Assembly (NCBI GenBank): GCA_014904985.1
Contig: MU129482.1
Span: 1 to 10,563 of the forward strand
Direction of reading: 5' to 3'
Length of the DNA stretch: 10,563 nucleotides
Source of the DNA: Hydnum rufescens UP504
Taxonomy: Eukaryota > Basidiomycota > Agaricomycetes > Cantharellales > Hydnaceae
Positions 7,617 to 10,563 of this stretch are shown here, in pieces (position 1 is the first letter of the stretch; each line of letters begins with the position of its first letter). The notes beneath the pieces are model-generated. The model worked only from the letters and a program-made list of their open reading frames with translations, ran no database searches and was not told the origin of the DNA. A program made the position numbers and the translations under genes.

Positions 7617-8316
7617 ATGGCGAGCCCCTCGAAAAGAACCCACAATCTGTTCGAACTAAAAGCGGTCTATGGATCCGTCCCCGCTCAAACATCATTCCCC
7701 ATCGTCGACTGGTGCGAATACATCGATTCAGCCTGCCTCGATCCCCACCGCATCGTAGCAATATTCCGACGCAAGGAATCAATCGGAATCCGCCACGAAT
7801 ATATCCTGCTCAAGGCATGCAGAGATATTGACGGGGCCGAACTTTGGCTTCGACTCGATTGGGCCGGTCTGTTTTCATGGCGATCAATCCCCACCTTGTC
7901 GGCCCCCATTTATGATTTAGTGAGCCTCATACCCTCTGCAATATAAAAATATATATTAATATATATTATTCTTCAGGTCACTATCGCTGCCCTCGATCGC
8001 CCCCTCTCATCTGGGGCGCCATCAAATTTATCCACGCACTTCGAATTCGACCATGGACCTACGCTATATGACCTTAGCCGCCTTTTATTCATCATAACTG
8101 GGCAAGTAACGCTTTATAAACTTCACAAGGTGCGATTCTTTTCAGATGTGAACTCTGATATCCATTAACTCGTCATGGCAGGAAAATTGCTACTGGTTCA
8201 CATCCGTGATCGAGAAGGAACTGGTCGATAAGTACCATGGCATCTTGTGCCAAGGAAAAAAATCATCGTGGCCATTGGGTGCAAAGAGTATGGCTCAGAT
8301 ACATGCCATGTTTTAG
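7617..8316 (+). CDS. Orphan-family protein B, 196 aa, three exons; paralogue of the divergent gene at 7343; possible permuted papain-like fold
   Basis: Exons are 7617-7919, 7977-8129 and 8182-8316. Intron 1 (57 nt) is GTGAGC...TTCTTCAG and very AT-rich. Intron 2 (52 nt) is GTGCGA...ATGGCAG with a TTAAC or CTGAT branch candidate. Both are phase 0 and sit at the same places as in protein A. The ATG at 7617 is in the context AACAATGG. Conserved blocks are HNLFELKAVYGS (residues 9-20), GIRHEYILLKA (57-67, H60), LWLRLDW (76-82), FDHGPTLYDLSRL (125-137) and ENCYWFTSVIEKEL (153-166, C155). The His to Cys distance is 95 residues here and 98 in protein A. No signal peptide or membrane segment is seen. 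I do not know the family by name; an LRAT/PPPDE-like thiol enzyme is the best structural guess. The stop may not be the true end if a fourth exon exists. Confidence 0.8.
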
Positions 8317-8744
8317 AGTTTATAGATACTCACGCCTGAATTCCCATTCAAAACCGCCCTCTGCGATAGCCAGTTTCAGCCAGGGTGCCAAATCCAATCC
8401 AGCCCGATGGGTGACCCCTGACCTGCGCCTCATCGCCCATTTGCTATACATACATCCTGCCGACATTGGGCCAATTTTAATACGCGGAACCCCTCGCCCC
8501 CCCATCCTACTTTGCGCTATTCTGATATAGCGCTTTGGCGCAATGTGACTCACTATCCCTATTTTATTGCTTGTTATTGGCTGAATATTTATTATTCCCC
8601 ATGTCTAGGTGCGTTTATCCATTTCTAAGGTTTGCGCCCCTCGATGCTGGAAATTGCCGGCATTAAGTTTGCACTACACATCTCCTCGACACCGATGGCC
8701 AAGGCGAGCACGCACCTGCCATGGCAGTTGTGCGGCAATATTAA
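8317..8744. other. Spacer without a recognisable gene
   Basis: This is the 3' flank of the gene ending at 8316, and I see no coding region. A perfect 7-bp hairpin GCGCTAT/ATAGCGC with a 6-nt loop lies at 8514-8533. At about 8580-8608 the + strand reads GGCTGAATATTTATT...GTCTAG, like a branch site and 3' splice site, but I find no matching exon. Confidence 0.45.
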
Positions 8745-9265
8745 GTATTTTTCCCATTAAAAACTTGCCCAACAGTGCCAAAACAGCCGCCGCCTCTGCC
8801 ACCAGTCGCGCTGCCACCTCGCTTGGATTTTTGTTTTACTAACGTACTATTCATTATTTAGGCCCCTGATCTGCGAGAACCCGCCTGGGGGCCATATGAG
8901 AAAGACCTAGGATGAAGTATGGATGTGCCCAGCCACCCAAGCCCCTGCCCAAGAGCCCAGCCCCAAATGGCAGCGACCTTAGGCTGAGCGAATCAAATAT
9001 GCCACTATGCCTACCACCAGGTGCAGTGATATCTTGTACATTTATAATTGTGATGTGTGCAACGGCGCCAAAAGAGCAGCCGCGGTGGCAGCTTTTTCGC
9101 GACGCCTCTAATTTTCTTTTTTGCTGACATGTTATTCAGTCCCTGTGCAAAAACCCGCCTGATGAGAGAATGGGCAAGAACTATGGCGAAATATGGATGT
9201 ATCCAGCCACTCCATCTGCGAGCCCAGCCCCTGCACATCGCCAACCTATCATGGCGAATCAAACG
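8745..9265 (+). repeat. Two tandem diverged units of about 275 bp with 3'-splice-site-like sequences
   Basis: Matching landmarks are AACAGTGCC/AACGGCGCC (8771, 9061), AACCCGCCTG (8878, 9152), TATGGATGT (8918, 9192) and GCGAATCAAA (8988, 9254), giving offsets of 290, 274, 274 and 266. Just before AACCCGCC each copy has a branch-and-acceptor pair: TTTACTAAC...ATTATTTAG at about 8835-8862 and TTTGCTGAC...TTATTCAG at about 9122-9139. A further TACTAAT...ATATAG follows at about 9377-9400. Frames through the copies hold stops and give no conserved protein. Confidence 0.6.
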
Positions 9266-9409
9266 CCTGACCGTGTATCCAGGGCCATCTGCGATGCGCC
9301 CACCTGATCATGGCGAGCCTCAGCACACCGTTGATCTTATGCCACTCGGCGATCTCTGATGACATCCCCTTAGCATACTAATAATATCTACATTATATAG
9401 AAAATACCC

Positions 9410-9545
9410 CAGACTTATTCAGGGCTGTCCTCAAAAAATAGAGGGGCCAGGAAGGGTATACATGGCAAAGAGATTCCTGGCTGAATGGGTGCAGTTGCCT
9501 GTTGGGTTACTATTGATAATATGCCCATATTGTTGCATATAACTG
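9410..9545 (+). repeat. Isolated copy of the ~151-bp satellite
   Basis: It reads CAGGGCTGTCCTCAAAAAAT (about 9420-9439), then a purine/G block and GGGTTACTATTGATAATATG (about 9504-9523). These are the same modules, in the same orientation, as the units at 5827-6565. It lies about 2.9 kb from the main array, beyond the paralogue pair. Confidence 0.7.
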
Positions 9546-9603
9546 TGGAAAAAAACTCTGGGACCATCCATGCCCGACTAAACCTAATAACCCCCCTCGG
9601 CAC

Positions 9604-9725
9604 GAGGGTAGGTAGGTCATGTGGCTTAAAATAAATTCATAAATAATATTTTAAATCTAACTGGACCGTACCTCTAAATGTGACCAAAATCTAAGTTCAC
9701 CATCGGGCACGAAGTCGAACTTTAT
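9604..9725. other. Short spacer with nothing recognisable
   Basis: AT-rich sequence lies between the stray satellite copy and the hairpin at 9729. I see no ORF or repeat here. Confidence 0.4.
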
Positions 9726-9728
9726 GTG

Positions 9729-9767
9729 AAAAAAAATCGCAGACCCTCTCGAGGGGGTGTTTTTTTT
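9729..9767. terminator. A8/T8 hairpin at the left end of the array, possible transcript end
   Basis: Eight A (9729-9736) and eight T (9760-9767) flank an inner stem ACCCTC/GAGGGGGT. T-runs therefore follow the hairpin on both strands. On the minus strand AATAAATAATC lies just before it, as for a polyadenylation signal, so transcripts of the array read on the minus strand could end here. This is positional inference. Confidence 0.35.
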
Positions 9768-9956
9768 ATGATTATTTATTTACAACTACAATTTTATTAT
9801 ATTCTACATATCCTCCCCTTCACCCAGGATCGCGTGTTTTCGGTTGGTGGTTCGTGTGGGTTTTGGGTCAGAGGAGAGAGGGGTTGGTGCAGGCTGTGGG
9901 TTCAGAAGAATAACTATGATAATAACTAATAAGTTAGTAAAAGAAGAAAAACCATG

Positions 9957-9990
9957 CAAAAGGAGCAGTGCACGCTGCTCCTTTTGCGCG
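9957..9990. repeat. Strong hairpin in the array, copy II
   Basis: A perfect 13-bp stem GCAAAAGGAGCAG/CTGCTCCTTTTGC encloses a 6-nt loop. It lies inside the proposed minus-strand intron 10018-9914. Confidence 0.8.
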
Positions 9991-10260
9991 ATCGTACTCA
10001 TAGACGGCGAATACTTACCTCAAATTACTACACCCACTGAAGTGGATGTGGGGTTTGTCCAGGGTTTCTGTGGGCTCGCGCCGTGCTTTCAACTTGTTGC
10101 CGTCGCGGGTTTCGTTTGGGGGGTGATTTGCCATTCTCGCGCGTTTGTTCAGCGTGGTCGCGGATCTTGATTGGGGTTGGTCGGGGTTGTGGGCTCAGAT
10201 GAAAACCTAGGATAATAAATAATACATTAGTAAAAAAGGGAGGGGGGAAAAGAAAGCTAT

Positions 10261-10292
10261 GTAAAAGGAGCAGCGTATGCCGCTCCTTTTGC
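10261..10292. repeat. Strong hairpin in the array, copy I
   Basis: This is the counterpart of the hairpin at 9957-9990: AAAAGGAGC..GCTCCTTTT arms around a GC-GTAT-GC tip, with one internal A-C or G-U pair depending on the strand. It lies inside the proposed minus-strand intron 10323-10207. Confidence 0.8.
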
Positions 10293-10335
10293 GCGATCAT
10301 ACTTATACATGGAGAATACTTACCTTAAAATTACC

Positions 10336-10359
10336 ACACACCCGCCAAAGCGGGTGTGT
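10336..10359. repeat. Second hairpin of the array unit, beside the donor
   Basis: A perfect 10-bp stem ACACACCCGC/GCGGGTGTGT with loop CAAA starts 12 bases from the GTAAGT donor. At the same place in the next unit (10031-10048) a different sequence, CACCCACT/AGTGGATG, also folds with one imperfect pair. Confidence 0.7.
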
Positions 10360-10563
10360 TGTTCGTGTGGGGTTCCCGCGGTCTTGCGTCGTGTGTTCCC
10401 GTTCCCGGGTTCCGTCTGGCCGATGTTCCTTGGCGAGTCGCGTTTTCAGCTCTCAGTTGGTGGGTGCGTTGTCATTTCTGAGGGGGGGGGGTTCGTTTGG
10501 CGGGCGGTTCAGGCGATAACCTAGAATAATAAACAACGTGTTAGTTAAAAAGTAAAATAAGAC

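Larger units (their letters stand above)
9769..10563 (-). repeat. Tandem array of ~300-bp units, each like an intron plus a non-coding exon
   Basis: Read on the minus strand, one unit is: acceptor TAG, a C-rich exon-like part (188-197 nt), a hairpin, AGGTAAGTAT, a second hairpin (GGAGC...GCTCC), a pyrimidine stretch, a CTAAC/CTAAT branch site and TTATTATNNTAG. Acceptors end at 10521, 10207 and 9914, giving spacings of 314 and 293. Donors begin at 10323 and 10018, so the introns would be 10323-10207 (117 nt) and 10018-9914 (105 nt). The exon-like parts start alike (GTTATCGCCTGAACC, GTTTTCATCTGAGCC, TTATTCTTCTGAACC) but carry stops: all frames in the first, and by its end in the second. Any spliced product is thus probably non-coding or a dead gene. 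The right end is cut by the window. Confidence 0.65.

Noticed and set aside
10011..10330. U1 snRNA genes on the + strand, because ATACTTACCT (10011, 10315) equals the U1 5' end
   Set aside because: No U1 stem-loop I loop sequence or Sm site follows. The same 10-mer is simply the complement of an ideal 5' splice site, and branch and acceptor motifs lie in register on the minus strand.
9769..10563. Spliced-leader RNA gene array (repeated short exon, GTAAGT and hairpins)
   Set aside because: There is no Sm site of the RAU4-6GR type after the hairpin, and trans-splicing is not known in the fungi this window resembles. A full branch site and acceptor favour ordinary introns.
1..10563. CRISPR array, bacterial operon, prophage or plasmid features
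   Set aside because: There are no short regular repeats with unique spacers and no ribosome-binding sites before ORFs. Introns with fungal signals are present.

Overview
The window looks like nuclear DNA of a filamentous fungus, probably a basidiomycete of the Agaricomycetes. The coding blocks are broken by short introns (39-68 nt) with GT/GC donors, CTRAC-type branch sites and YAG acceptors. No Shine-Dalgarno sites or operon packing are visible. More than half of the window is repeats and decayed sequence. The taxon is an inference from intron style and from the flavour of the orphan protein families; I recognise no housekeeping gene.

Layout. 1-888: the 3' part of an unrecognised + strand gene whose frame shifts twice, so probably a pseudogene. 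889-1500: no gene. 1528-1850: a degenerate tRNA-like pol III element, then a hairpin and a duplicated ~57-bp module, possibly SINE-derived. 2090-2250: very G-rich. 2281-4698: a five-exon minus-strand gene (~731 aa) with two internal DKxWIxxFG repeats. Its C-terminal part resembles the double-stranded beta-helix of 2OG-Fe(II) dioxygenases, perhaps TET/JBP-like. 4900-5530: remnant of an RNase H domain plus CCHC zinc knuckle, as at the 3' end of non-LTR retroelements. 5827-6565: five diverged copies of a ~151-bp satellite.

6640-8316 holds the best-supported genes: a head-to-head pair of paralogues (198 and 196 aa) sharing a 273-bp intergenic region. Both have three exons with both introns at the same places and phase. 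They share HEY, FxHGPTL and ENCYW motifs. His followed by Asn-Cys at a helix start resembles circularly permuted papain-like (LRAT/PPPDE/NlpC-P60-like) enzymes; this is a hypothesis.

8317-10563 has no convincing protein gene. It holds two copies of a ~275-bp unit (+ strand), a stray copy of the 151-bp satellite, and a ~300-bp array. Each full array unit, read on the minus strand, carries AGGTAAGTAT, a strong hairpin, a CTAAC-type branch site and a TAG acceptor, so it looks like tandemly duplicated intron/non-coding-exon units. This array and the paralogue pair are the two items most worth following up.
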